The translations under genes were made by a program, and so were the position numbers. From positions 1 to 43,666 of the forward strand of contig JBFKQC010000029.1 in the NCBI GenBank assembly GCA_041627895.1: 43,666 nucleotides of DNA. Reading direction: 5' to 3'. The notes beneath the pieces are model-generated. The model had not been told where the DNA came from and ran no database searches. It saw only the letters and a program-made list of their open reading frames with translations. This document shows, piece by piece, positions 30,758 to 38,536 of the stretch (position 1 is the first letter of the stretch; each line of letters starts with the position of its first letter). The DNA comes from JBFKQC01 sp041627895 (GTDB lineage: Bacteria; Pseudomonadota; Alphaproteobacteria; Rhodobacterales; Rhodobacteraceae).

Positions 30758-32149
30758 GTCCCCGGCCAGGGCGGGCCAGCGCCAGGACGGGCCGCCGGCC
30801 GCCAGCGCCCCGGCCAGTCCCAGCAGCAGAGCCTCGGCGCCGAGATCGCCGATCAACTGGCAGCCGATGGGCATCCCGGCGCGGTCGAACCCGGCCGGCA
30901 CGGCCAGCCCGGGGTGGCCCGAGGCGTTGACCCAGCCGGTATAGACCGCGTGCCCGCGCGGCCCGACCGGCCTGCCGTCGATGATGTCCGGGTGGGTCTC
31001 TTCGGCGGGCCAGGGCTGGGCCGCCGCGCACGGCATCAGGATCGCATCCCAGTCGGCAAAGAGCTGCGACATCTCCGACCGCAGCACGCGCACCGCCTCG
31101 ATCGCCGCAAAGAGGTCGGTGGCCGGCAGGCCCGCGCCGGCGTCGGCCATGTCGAGGTAGAGCGGCGAGGACCTGGCCCGCATCCGGGGCACGGCCCGGC
31201 ACAGCTGTGCGAGCCCGACCTGCGCGAAACCTCCCCAGAACGCGTCGATCGGCCCCAGGTCGACGGGCAGCGCGCCCTCGGTGACATGATGGCCGAGATC
31301 GGCCAGCCGTCGGGCCATGTCGCGCGTCGCGGCCAGGATTTCGGGGTCGCAGGGATTGTCGGCCAGCAGCGGGACCGACAGGATGCGCAGGCTGTCCCGC
31401 GGTGCGGGCGGTGCGGGGACGCTGCGCGACGCCGGATCGCGCCGGTCGGGGCCGGCCAGGACGCCGTACAGGAGCCCGAGATCGCCGATCGTGCGGGCGA
31501 AACCGCCGACCACCTCGAAATCCATCAGGATCTGCGGCAGCCCGCCGGCCCGGGCGATCCGCCCGATGCCGGGTTTCAGCCCGTAAAGCCCGGTATGCCC
31601 CGCCGGGCGCCGGGTCGAGCCGCCGCCATCGGTGCCGATCGCCAGCGCGGCCAGCCCCGCCGCCACCACGGCGACCGATCCCCCCGACGACCCGCCCGGC
31701 GTCAGGGCCGGGTTCCAGGGATTCCGGGTCACGCCGAACCGCGCGTTCGCGGTATAGCCCTCGACCGCGAATTCCGGCGTGTTGGTCTTGCCGACCAGGA
31801 TCGCCCCGGCGGCGCGCAGACGGGCCACCGGCAACTCGTCCTCTGCCGCGACGGCGTCGAAGGTCGCGCCGCCCCAGGCGGTCGGCAGGCCGGCGACGTG
31901 CAGGTTGTCCTTGACCGCCACCGGGACGCCGTCGACCGGCGACAGCGGCCGGCCGGCGCGGTGGCGCTCGCGCGAGGCGCGGGCCTGCTCGGCAAGGTCC
32001 TGCGACAGCGCCACGTAGGCGTTCAGCCTCGGGTTCAGCGCGTCGATGCGCGCCGCCAGGTCCGCGACCACGGCCACCGGGTCGGCGCGGCCCTCGCGGT
32101 ACGCGGCCGCAAGATCGGCCGCGCCGAGTTTCCAGAAACCGCCCGCCAT
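30731..32149 (-). CDS. Amidase-signature family amidohydrolase
   Basis: A 472-residue amidase. The Ser-cisSer-Lys triad is visible: Lys80 (VAVKDNL), cis-Ser154 (PGGSSGGS) and nucleophile Ser178 (GTDGGGSTR), with the usual 24-residue spacing between serines. It hydrolyses a linear amide, possibly the carbamoyl or half-amide product of the hydantoinase encoded nearby. It is the last gene of a minus-strand operon (racemase-like protein, DctP, DctQ, DctM, amidase), 4 bp after the DctM stop. A GatA role is unlikely because the usual gatB/C neighbours are absent. Confidence 0.9.
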   Translation of the reverse strand: MAGGFWKLGAADLAAAYREGRADPVAVVADLAARIDALNPRLNAYVALSQDLAEQARASRERHRAGRPLSPVDGVPVAVKDNLHVAGLPTAWGGATFDAVAAEDELPVARLRAAGAILVGKTNTPEFAVEGYTANARFGVTRNPWNPALTPGGSSGGSVAVVAAGLAALAIGTDGGGSTRRPAGHTGLYGLKPGIGRIARAGGLPQILMDFEVVGGFARTIGDLGLLYGVLAGPDRRDPASRSVPAPPAPRDSLRILSVPLLADNPCDPEILAATRDMARRLADLGHHVTEGALPVDLGPIDAFWGGFAQVGLAQLCRAVPRMRARSSPLYLDMADAGAGLPATDLFAAIEAVRVLRSEMSQLFADWDAILMPCAAAQPWPAEETHPDIIDGRPVGPRGHAVYTGWVNASGHPGLAVPAGFDRAGMPIGCQLIGDLGAEALLLGLAGALAAGGPSWRWPALAGDSADPAQLD

Positions 32150-32153
32150 CGGA

Positions 32154-33464
32154 TCAGCGGCCGCTCATCGTCTCGGGCAGCCAGGTGACGATCCCGGGCA
32201 CGAAGATCAGCAGCATGGTGAACAGCACCATGATCAGCGCATAGGGGATCGCCCCGGTCACCACGTCGCGGAACGGCCCGCCATCGGTGCGCACGCCCTG
32301 CACCACGTAGAGGTTCATGCCCACGGGCGGCGTGATCATGCCCAGTTCGCACATCAGCACGATGAAGATGCCGAACCAGATCGGGTCGATGCCCACGGCG
32401 GTGACGATCGGCAGCGCCACCGGGATCGTCAGCACCTGCATCGACAGCACGTCCATGAACATGCCGAGGAACAGGTAGAACACGATCAGCGCCATCAGCA
32501 GCATCGCCGGCGACAGTCCGAACGAGGCGACCCACTCGGTCATGGTCTGCGCGATGCCGCCCAGCGCCAGGGTCACGTTCAGCATGAAGGCCGCGGTGAT
32601 GATCAGCAGGATCATGCCCGTGGTCTTGGCGGTCTGGCGAAAGCAGTGGTCGAAGAACTCGAGGCTCAGCTTGCCCTCCTTCGCGGCGAAGGCCAGCGCG
32701 GCGACGACGCCGAGGGCGGCCGATTCGGTGGGCGTGGCGATGCCGAAATAGATCGAGCCCATGACCACGGCGAAGATGATCGCCGGCGGCACCAGGTGCC
32801 GCAGCGCCGCGATCTTTTCGGACAGCGGCGCGCGCGGTTCCGGCGTGCCGTCGCCGGCGGCGGGAATGATGAAGGATTCCGCGGCGATATAGGCCATGAA
32901 CAGAAGCGTCAGCAGAATGCCCGGAATGATCCCGGCGATGAACAGCTGGCCGATCGATTCGTTGGCCAGCGAGCCGTAGATCAGAAGGTTCACCGACGGC
33001 GGGATCAGGATGCCGAGCGTGCCCCCTGCGGCGAGCGAGCCCAGCGCCTGGCGCGACCCGTAGCCGCGGGCCTTCAGGTTCGGCAGGGCGACGGTGCCGA
33101 CCGTCGCCGCGGTGGCGACCGACGATCCGGACGTCGCGGCGAACAGCGAGCAGCAGCCGATATTCGTGTGCAGCAGGCCGCCCGGCAGCCGGTTCAGCCA
33201 CAGCGCCAGCGCGCCATACATCCGGTCGGCGATCCCGCTGCGCAAAAGCAGCTCGCCCAGCAGGATGAACAGTGGAATGGCGGTCAGGATGTTCTCGTTC
33301 TGAACGCCCCAGATCACCGGGCCCATCGAGTTCAACAGCGGCCAGCCGTACAGCAACACGCCGCCGATCACGCCGAGCACCACCATGATCACCGCGATGG
33401 GGAAGCTCATCAGCAACAGCCCCATCATCCCGAAAAAGCCGACGAAAACCGATCCGATACCCAT
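32154..33464 (-). CDS. TRAP transporter large permease DctM
   Basis: A 436-residue polytopic membrane protein of the DctM/TRAP-T large-subunit family, with about twelve hydrophobic segments. Typical stretches include SVATAATVGTVALPNLKARGY and GILIPPSVNLLIYG near 120-180. The start at 33464 follows AGGAGGCAATC; longer readings add an unlikely basic N-terminus. With DctQ and DctP it makes a sodium-driven uptake system for an organic acid. It lies between DctQ (67 bp upstream) and the amidase. Confidence 0.92.
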   Translation of the reverse strand: MGIGSVFVGFFGMMGLLLMSFPIAVIMVVLGVIGGVLLYGWPLLNSMGPVIWGVQNENILTAIPLFILLGELLLRSGIADRMYGALALWLNRLPGGLLHTNIGCCSLFAATSGSSVATAATVGTVALPNLKARGYGSRQALGSLAAGGTLGILIPPSVNLLIYGSLANESIGQLFIAGIIPGILLTLLFMAYIAAESFIIPAAGDGTPEPRAPLSEKIAALRHLVPPAIIFAVVMGSIYFGIATPTESAALGVVAALAFAAKEGKLSLEFFDHCFRQTAKTTGMILLIITAAFMLNVTLALGGIAQTMTEWVASFGLSPAMLLMALIVFYLFLGMFMDVLSMQVLTIPVALPIVTAVGIDPIWFGIFIVLMCELGMITPPVGMNLYVVQGVRTDGGPFRDVVTGAIPYALIMVLFTMLLIFVPGIVTWLPETMSGR

Positions 33465-33531
33465 GATTGCCTCCTGTGGTCCGGGCCGCGCCCGGGGCGT
33501 TCCGTGCCGTCCAGCCGTCCACGGGCGCCGC

Positions 33532-34086
33532 CTAGCGGCGCTCGAGGTCACTGATTTCCTCTTCGAGTTCCTCGATCGCGCCCTTGGGGTGGAACTCTTC
33601 GCTCACCCGGTCGAGGCGCCCGTTGATCACGTGGACGGTGGCGCGCACCGCCAGGTAGATCGCCGACAGCGCGAACAGGCACAGCGCGCCGTACCAGGCC
33701 GCCTGCGGCCAGATCAGCGGCGTCGCCCAGGGCGTCGGCGCGGTGGAACCGTAGGCCATCGTGTCCACGATCACGATGCGGCCGACATAGAGGATGAAAA
33801 GCCCGAGGATCGCGATCGAGACGATGGAAAGCCAGTCCATGAGCGCCTGAAGCCGCTTTGGAAACCGGGCGTGCAGCACGTCGATCCGGATATGCGCCCG
33901 GTCCACCAGCGCGACCACGAAGGCCAGGCTCGACCCGACCGCCAGGACGTATCCGCCCAACTCGTCGGCGCCCTCGAAGGAGAAGTTGAACAGCTTGCGC
34001 GCGATCGTCTCGACCGAGACGAAGATCGACAGCGCGACCAGCGCGACCCCGAACAGCCGGGCGGCGAAAGCGGCGAGAATGTTCAT
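33532..34086 (-). CDS. TRAP transporter small permease DctQ
   Basis: A 184-residue four-helix membrane protein of the DctQ family (for example ALVDRAHIRIDVLHARFPKRLQALMDWL). The start at 34086 has a GGGAGG site and gives the usual length. An alternative ATG at 34167 overlaps the dctP stop (ATGA) and would add 27 low-complexity residues. The C-terminus is unusually acidic, ending in EELEEEISDLERR, possibly a short coiled coil. It lies within the minus-strand TRAP operon. Confidence 0.88.
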   Translation of the reverse strand: MNILAAFAARLFGVALVALSIFVSVETIARKLFNFSFEGADELGGYVLAVGSSLAFVVALVDRAHIRIDVLHARFPKRLQALMDWLSIVSIAILGLFILYVGRIVIVDTMAYGSTAPTPWATPLIWPQAAWYGALCLFALSAIYLAVRATVHVINGRLDRVSEEFHPKGAIEELEEEISDLERR

Positions 34087-34163
34087 CGGCAGCCCTCCCG
34101 GGGTGCGGCCTTGCGCGATGGGGGCGGACGGGGCCCGGAAGGCCCCGCCTGTCGTCTGATCGG

Positions 34164-35198
34164 TCATTGCATCATCAGCGCGCCGACCGACGCCTTCCAG
34201 TCATCCGAGCAGGTCGGATTCTGCTTGTCGCAGACCTCGGCCCAGGTCGGGAACGAGATTTCGTTCACGGCGCCCTCGATGATCGCACGGTCCTCGTCGG
34301 TGATCGGAACCAGCGTCAGGTCGTATTTCTTGACCGTCTCGCAGGGGTCCTGGCCCACGTTGCAGCGCACGGCGTCGTCGAAGAGCTGTTCCGAGTAGGT
34401 CCAGATTTCCTCGACCAGCGCGTCGAAGGCGCCCTCTAGCTTCTGCTGGTCCTCGGCCGAGAGCTTGTTCCAGGTGTCCAGGTTGATGCCGTAGCCGTTC
34501 AGCGCCAGCTGGAAGGCGACCGGCAGCATGTAGTTGGTGACCTCTGGCCAGCCGGCCGAGTTCGCCGAGCTGGGGCCGGTGATCGCGCAGTCCACGACGC
34601 CGCGCGCCAGCGACTGGTGCACGTCGGCGAACCCGATCGGCACCGGCGTGCCGCCGACCGACGAGACGAAGTTGGCGAGGTTCTGGTCGTAGACCCGCAC
34701 CTTCTTGCCCTGAAGATCGGTCAGCTTGCCGATTTCCGGCTCGCAGAACAGCACCTGCGGCCCGAACGGCCAGACCCCCAGAAGCTTGGTGTTGAACTTC
34801 TTCTGAAGCTGGGCGTCCACCAACGCGGCGAAGGCGGCGACCGTCTCGCGCCCGGTGGCGTAGTCGGGGTTCAGCCCCACCAGGTCGAGGCCCAGGATCG
34901 TCGGCTCGTCGCGCGAAATCTGGCTCATGCGAAGCGAGACGATGTCGAAGAGGCCGGCCTTCAGGATGCGCAGCTGCTCGGTATCCTTGATGCCGGTGAC
35001 GTCCAGCGGCTTGTAGTCGACCGCCGCGTCGATGCCGGTGCGCTCGGCGAAATTCTCGAAGAAGGGCTGTTCGACGTTCTTCTGGATCAGCCCGGTGGCA
35101 ACCGGCTGACCCAGCGCCTTGAGCTGATAGCTCTCGGCGCCGGCCGTCGATGCCGCGGCGATCAGGGCCGTCGCGGCGAGTGTGGTCAGGGTCTTCAT
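34164..35198 (-). CDS. TRAP transporter substrate-binding protein DctP
   Basis: A 344-residue periplasmic binding protein with a clear signal peptide (1-21, cleavage after STAGA). The DctP-type region GKKVRVYDQNLANFVSSVGGTPVPIGFADVHQSL is near 165-200, where the conserved Arg that contacts carboxylate ligands is expected. The C-terminal third has four cysteines in two C-x6-C pairs (RCNVGQDPCE and VCDKQNPTCS), likely disulfides. A GGAGG site precedes ATG 35198. It points to uptake of an organic acid that the neighbouring enzymes degrade. Confidence 0.92.
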   Translation of the reverse strand: MKTLTTLAATALIAAASTAGAESYQLKALGQPVATGLIQKNVEQPFFENFAERTGIDAAVDYKPLDVTGIKDTEQLRILKAGLFDIVSLRMSQISRDEPTILGLDLVGLNPDYATGRETVAAFAALVDAQLQKKFNTKLLGVWPFGPQVLFCEPEIGKLTDLQGKKVRVYDQNLANFVSSVGGTPVPIGFADVHQSLARGVVDCAITGPSSANSAGWPEVTNYMLPVAFQLALNGYGINLDTWNKLSAEDQQKLEGAFDALVEEIWTYSEQLFDDAVRCNVGQDPCETVKKYDLTLVPITDEDRAIIEGAVNEISFPTWAEVCDKQNPTCSDDWKASVGALMMQ

Positions 35199-35241
35199 GT
35201 TGATCCTCCGTTGTGGATGGGACTTGGGTGGATTGTCGTTC

Positions 35242-36009
35242 CTATGCCGGGACCGCCGCGTTTCCGCGCTGCGCGCCTTCCGGCAACTCGCACAGGAAAA
35301 CCCGGCCCCGGTCGGCCAGGGCCGAGGTGTCGTATCCGGCCAGCCGCAGCGCGTGCCAGATCGTCACCGAGATGCTGTCCAGAACCGGGATGCCGGTCTC
35401 TGCCTCGACCTCCGCGGCGACGCGGGTGCCGTCGAAATTCGTGCAGTAGACCGCGACCGCATCCGGGCCGGCGGCGGCGACCTCGCGGATCAGCGACCGA
35501 ACCGTGGCCTCGTCGTATTGCGCGAACGAGAAGTTGCCGGGGTCGTCCAGGTGGCGCTCGGCCACGCAGTCCAGCCCGAGCGCGGCGAAGTTCGTGCAGA
35601 TCGCCTGCTGCACCTCGTCCAGATAGGGCGTGGCCAGGGCATAGCGCCGCGCGCCGAAGGCGCGGAACGCGTCCAGTGTCGCCAGCGTCGAGGTGGTCGA
35701 CGAGATGCCGGTCCTTTCGGTGATCCTGCGGCACAGCGCGCGGTCGTTCTCGGCGCCCAGCCAGCCCCCGGACGTCCCGCCCCAGGCGATGACGTCGCAT
35801 CTTGCGTCGGCCAGCAATTCGGCCGCGGCAAGCTGGGGGTCGAACTGGAACTGCCCCAGCGCGCCCTTCTCCATGCTGATCCGCGTCACCCGGAACCGGC
35901 CGAAATGGGCGGTGACGCCGGGAAGCCCGGCGATCAGTTCGCCGACCCTCGGTTCCATCACCGTGTTGGAAGAGGGCGTGAGAAACCCAACCCGAACGCG
36001 TGCGGCCAT
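35242..36009 (-). CDS. Asp/Glu racemase-superfamily protein with arylmalonate-decarboxylase-type active site
   Basis: A 255-residue two-domain protein related to maleate cis-trans isomerase and arylmalonate decarboxylase (start VGFLTPSSNTVMEP). The usual first catalytic cysteine is replaced: the motif reads WGGTSGGWLG, with Gly at 78. The second cysteine is kept as Cys189 in VYCTNFDG. Racemases and isomerases use two cysteines; arylmalonate decarboxylase uses Gly74 and a single Cys188, so decarboxylation of a malonate-type acid is a reasonable inference. ATG 36009 follows CAGGAGTAGGACG. It is the first gene of the TRAP/amidase operon, behind an AT-rich promoter region. Confidence 0.8.
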   Translation of the reverse strand: MAARVRVGFLTPSSNTVMEPRVGELIAGLPGVTAHFGRFRVTRISMEKGALGQFQFDPQLAAAELLADARCDVIAWGGTSGGWLGAENDRALCRRITERTGISSTTSTLATLDAFRAFGARRYALATPYLDEVQQAICTNFAALGLDCVAERHLDDPGNFSFAQYDEATVRSLIREVAAAGPDAVAVYCTNFDGTRVAAEVEAETGIPVLDSISVTIWHALRLAGYDTSALADRGRVFLCELPEGAQRGNAAVPA

Positions 36010-36061
36010 CGTCCTACTCCTGAAATCCTCGGCGATGATCGTGCGAGAATGCCGGAAAAAT

Positions 36062-36093
36062 ATCAAATTAAAAATTAACTTTTACATAAAAGT
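36062..36093. promoter_or_regulatory. AT-rich promoter with 16-bp inverted repeat before the racemase/TRAP operon
   Basis: ACTTTTA-CA-TAAAAGT (36078-36093) is a perfect 7-bp inverted repeat, next to ATCAAATTAAAAATTAA (36062-36078), which weakly resembles sites A and B. It lies 50-85 bp before the first gene of the minus-strand operon. The AT-richness in a GC-rich window marks a promoter. Which regulator binds is uncertain. Confidence 0.45.
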
Positions 36094-36202
36094 CTAATAA
36101 TACACATAAAAAAAGTGAGAGAGCTAGACACATTGCCAAGACATCGGGCGCTTCAGGGGCGAATCGCCGCTCGTGCGGGCCCGGGCGCGAGCCCGCCGCG
36201 CG

Positions 36203-37039
36203 CTATCCGCGATGCGGGGCTTCGCCAGGGTCGCGCCGCCTGTCCGCGGCGAGGCGGCGAATTTCGGCGAGCATGCTGTAGGCGGTCGTCGCCGAGGTAC
36301 GCACATTGCCCGACGAGGCCGCCGCCGCGATGTCCACGCTGTAGCGGCAAAGCGGCGAGACCACGTCATAGGCGTGCCGGTTGCCCGGCGCGGCGGGATC
36401 CGCGATCAGTTCGACCCGCGTCGCGTCGAATCCCGCCCCCGCAAGCGCCAGCGCGGCGACGACATTGGCGTTCTTCGGGTAAAGCCGCGCGGCCTCGCGC
36501 GCTGTCCCCGCGAAGAACCGGGCCGGTGCGGTCAGGTTGTCGAGGTCGACGATGTCCTCGGCCGGGGTGTCCTTCCATGCCGCGGGCGGCTTGATCCCGC
36601 GATAGGTCACGTTCAGCCCGCCCGCCGGCGCGATGGCGGTCAGCAGGTCGAGCCCGCCGATCGCGCCGGACGGCAGGATCAGCCGGCCGCCGCCGGACCG
36701 CGCCGCGGCGTCCAGGCGGTGCCGCAGGTCGTCATCGGCCAGCGCGCCCACCGAGGCGACGATCAGATCGCACCCCGCCGACAGGATGTCCGCGCCAAGC
36801 GCTTCGACCGCGCCGTGCCCGGCGCATTCGGCCACCACGTCCGGCCCCGCGGCCAGCAGACGCCCGGGGGAGGTCACGATCCCGATCGCCACGGGCGACC
36901 GCAAGTCCTTGGCCGCCGCCGCGGCGCGCGCCTCTGCTTCGGGCCGCACCAGTACGGTCACCCCCGACACTGGCCCCCCGGCCAGCAGGCCCGCGAGCGC
37001 GGTGGCGATGTTCCCGAAGCCGATGAGCCCAAGGTGCAT
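36203..37039 (-). CDS. Aspartate dehydrogenase (NadX)-like protein
   Basis: A 278-residue NAD(P)-binding protein of the aspartate dehydrogenase family. The Rossmann motif is GLIGFGNIATAL at 4-15. The C-terminal domain has GIKPPAAWKDTPAE, YPKNANVVAALALAGAGFD and GNRHAYDVV with the probable catalytic His, then NVRTSATTAYSM. It would interconvert L-aspartate and iminoaspartate/oxaloacetate plus ammonia, or act on a related amino acid. It is 9 bp downstream of the urate oxidase gene on the minus strand, so it should be co-expressed with purine breakdown. The C-terminus is Arg-rich. Confidence 0.85.
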   Translation of the reverse strand: MHLGLIGFGNIATALAGLLAGGPVSGVTVLVRPEAEARAAAAAKDLRSPVAIGIVTSPGRLLAAGPDVVAECAGHGAVEALGADILSAGCDLIVASVGALADDDLRHRLDAAARSGGGRLILPSGAIGGLDLLTAIAPAGGLNVTYRGIKPPAAWKDTPAEDIVDLDNLTAPARFFAGTAREAARLYPKNANVVAALALAGAGFDATRVELIADPAAPGNRHAYDVVSPLCRYSVDIAAAASSGNVRTSATTAYSMLAEIRRLAADRRRDPGEAPHRG

Positions 37040-37048
37040 CGGCTGTCC

Positions 37049-38290
37049 CTATTCTCCCCCGCGCGTGGCGCCGCGGTACCAGGCGACGATCGCGGCGCGG
37101 CTTTCCACATCCATCGTCGAAATCGCGTTCGGCGGCGGCATCGCGTGGCTGATCCCCGCCTGCAGGAAAATCTGCTCGGCGTTGCGCGTCACGTCCGCCT
37201 CGGTCTCGAGCACCACGCCCTTCGGCGGCCACAGCAGGCCATCCCAGACCGGCTCGCGCGCGTGGCACATCGAGCAGTTGCCCAGCACCACGTCATAGGC
37301 GTCGTCGAACCCCTCGGCCGCGGCGAAGCGCTGCTCGTGCGGCGCAAGTTCGCGGTTCTCCGACTCTTCGTAACTGTCGAGCATCGGCGCGGTCGACAGC
37401 CAGGCGATGATGATGAACAGGATCGCCGTGACCGCCCAGGTCCAGTGCGGGCCCTTGCCGGTGGCATGCATCGTGTTGAAGTAGTGCCGGATCGTGACGC
37501 CGGTCAGGAACACCAGGCTGGCGATGATCCAGCTGTATTCGGTCGCGAAGGAAAGCGGGTAGTGGTTCGACAGCATCAGGAACACGACCGGCAGCGTCAG
37601 GTAATTGTTGTGGGTCGAGCGAAGCTTTGCGATCTTACCGAATTTCGGGTCGGGGGTGCGGCCGGCCTTCAGGTCCTCGACCACGACGTGCTGGTTCGGG
37701 ATGATGATGAAGAACACGTTGGCGGTCATGATCGTCGCCGTGAAGGCGCCGAGATGCAGCAGCGCGGCGCGCCCGGTGAAGACCTGGTTCAGCCCCCAGC
37801 TCATCGCGACGATGATCACGAAGAGCGCCAGCATCATCGCCGTCGGATAGTCGCCCAGCTTCGACTTGCAGAGGAAATCGTACAGCACCCAGCCCACCCC
37901 GATCGAGGCGGCCGAGATCAGGATTCCCTGCCACAGCGACAGATCGGCCCTTGTGGGGTCCAGCAGGTACAATTCGCCGCCGACCCAGTAGACGATCATC
38001 AACAGCGCCGCACCGCTTAGCCAGGTCGAATAGCTTTCCCATTTGAACCAGACCAGGTGCTCGGGCATGTGCTCGGGGGCGACCAGGTATTTCTGGATGT
38101 GGTAGAAGCCGCCGCCATGGACCTGCCATTCCTCGCCATGGGCGCCGACCGGCAGGTTGGGCGCCTTGCGCAGCCCGAGGTCGAGCGCGACGAAATAGAA
38201 CGAAGAGCCGATCCAGGCGATTGCCGTAATGACGTGCAGCCAGCGCACCGCGAAGCCCACCCAATCCCACATTACCGCCAGGTCATACAT
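37049..38290 (-). CDS. puuD: Membrane-bound urate oxidase PuuD with cytochrome c domain
   Basis: A 413-residue protein. The N-terminal part has about eight transmembrane helices with family segments such as WLHVITAIAWIGSSFYFVALD, the Pfam Urate_ox_N-type domain. A C-terminal cytochrome c domain carries the heme motif CSMCH near 337-341. PuuD-type enzymes oxidise urate and pass electrons to the respiratory chain instead of making hydrogen peroxide. ATG 38290 has a GGGGAGG site; longer readings add non-conserved basic sequence. It is divergent from puuE-uraD, as expected for a urate pathway locus. Confidence 0.92.
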   Translation of the reverse strand: MYDLAVMWDWVGFAVRWLHVITAIAWIGSSFYFVALDLGLRKAPNLPVGAHGEEWQVHGGGFYHIQKYLVAPEHMPEHLVWFKWESYSTWLSGAALLMIVYWVGGELYLLDPTRADLSLWQGILISAASIGVGWVLYDFLCKSKLGDYPTAMMLALFVIIVAMSWGLNQVFTGRAALLHLGAFTATIMTANVFFIIIPNQHVVVEDLKAGRTPDPKFGKIAKLRSTHNNYLTLPVVFLMLSNHYPLSFATEYSWIIASLVFLTGVTIRHYFNTMHATGKGPHWTWAVTAILFIIIAWLSTAPMLDSYEESENRELAPHEQRFAAAEGFDDAYDVVLGNCSMCHAREPVWDGLLWPPKGVVLETEADVTRNAEQIFLQAGISHAMPPPNAISTMDVESRAAIVAWYRGATRGGE

Positions 38291-38338
38291 CGCGCGCCTC
38301 CCCGTAGTCCGATTTCCCGCCAGATTAGGCGGATCGCG

Positions 38339-38392
38339 ATTGTTCCGGTATCTCGTTCGAATGCCAAGCAGCATCAAAAAAAACGGAACAAT
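38339..38392. promoter_or_regulatory. 9-bp inverted repeat in the puuD/puuE divergent promoter
   Basis: ATTGTTCCG (38339-38347) and CGGAACAAT (38384-38392) are perfect inverted copies whose centres are 45 bp apart. A further GGAACATTTT lies at about 38468-38477. The spacing suggests two binding sites for one regulator acting on both divergent genes. The regulator is not in the window. Confidence 0.5.
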
Positions 38393-38536
38393 GCCCCGAT
38401 GCGCCGATCCTGCGATCTTGCGGGCGCCGGGCAGCGCGTGCGGCCGGCCCGGCAGAAGGCACCTTCTGGAACATTTTGAAAAACATCGCCGCCGTTCTGG
38501 CATAAAAGGGTCCGAACCGAAGAAGGGGCCCTATCC

